This document shows, one piece after another, positions 63,986 to 64,000 of a DNA stretch of 64,000 nucleotides. The stretch covers positions 558,001 to 622,000 of the forward strand of contig NZ_CP045652.1 in NCBI RefSeq assembly GCF_009557615.1, read 5' to 3'. The notes under the pieces were generated by a model, which had not been told where the DNA came from, did no database searches, and saw only the letters and a program-made list of their open reading frames with translations. This stretch comes from Sphingobacteruim zhuxiongii. Its GTDB lineage: Bacteria > Bacteroidota > Bacteroidia > Sphingobacteriales > Sphingobacteriaceae. The stretch's first letter is position 1; each line of letters begins with the position of its first letter. The translations under genes were made by a program, and so were the position numbers.

Positions 63986-64000
63986 ATGCCTAATACAATT
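63986..64000 (+). CDS. Start of the next gene (5 codons, probably an antiporter subunit)
   Basis: An ATG at 63986 opens MPNTI in the last 15 bases, ten bases after the KhtT-like stop. The identity is inferred only from position. Confidence 0.35.

Noticed and set aside
1-64000. tRNA, rRNA, tmRNA, RNase P or riboswitch genes in the gaps
   Set aside because: Reading the intergenic stretches on both strands showed none of their conserved cores; only the SRP RNA was found.
1-64000. Anti-phage or secretion system
   Set aside because: No gene set resembling a defence island, toxin-antitoxin pair or secretion apparatus is present.

Overview
The window looks like core chromosome of a member of the Bacteroidota, most likely Sphingobacterium or a close relative in the Sphingobacteriaceae. 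The evidence is two SusC/SusD-type glycan uptake loci, AT-rich coding, the Bacteroidota -7 promoter box TAnnTTTG ahead of several genes, a seven-gene Mrp antiporter operon, and a Tgt lacking the usual zinc cysteines. I see no phage, insertion sequence, CRISPR array, tRNA or rRNA.

Layout. 1-3434: the 3' end of a polysaccharide utilisation locus (PUL): SusD fragment, GH30 glycosidase and SusE-position surface lipoprotein, ended by a strong terminator. 3541-10326: type 2 asparaginase, MtgA, MutS, a TrmN6-like methyltransferase, a small phosphoesterase, a MerR regulator and a 113-residue HExxH protein. 10513-18482, mostly minus strand: sialate O-acetylesterase, AccD, the SRP RNA, a small membrane protein paired with an MHS-type transporter, DprA, RsmG and a GT2 glycosyltransferase. 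18612-26146, plus strand: Tgt, LptG-like permease, EamA exporter, a 756-base gap with a candidate small RNA, Der, CysS and a secreted NTF2-like protein. 26223-34611: SurA-like chaperone, lactonase and mrpABCDEFG. 34758-46592: phosphoesterase, Acs, UbiA-like membrane protein, a dehydrogenase/monooxygenase/RsmA operon, PdxA, CCA-adding enzyme, a pRiA4b ORF-3-like protein and MiaA. 46814-56134: a second PUL built as two convergent units, GH2-GH29 on plus and SusC-SusD-lipoprotein on minus. 56499-64000: IlvE, a 959-base gap, GH3-family protein, LptB, RecJ, a metallo-beta-lactamase-fold hydrolase and a KhtT-like antiporter regulator.

How the parts work together. The first PUL matches in order part of the known Bacteroides beta-1,6-glucan locus (SusC-SusD-GH30-surface binding protein). 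The second PUL pairs an alpha-fucosidase with a GH2 enzyme, suggesting a fucosylated beta-linked side chain as substrate. A 27-base element, 23/27 identical, lies upstream of both of its transcription units and probably makes them one regulon. The remainder is housekeeping: translation and tRNA modification, mismatch repair, LPS export, fatty acid synthesis and ion homeostasis.

I found no convincing wholly new multi-gene system. The best leads are the shared PUL operator, the candidate RNA at about 22080-22329, the small HExxH protein, the zinc-site-less Tgt, and the small membrane protein coupled to the MHS transporter. All functions are read from sequence patterns by eye; no database search was possible.
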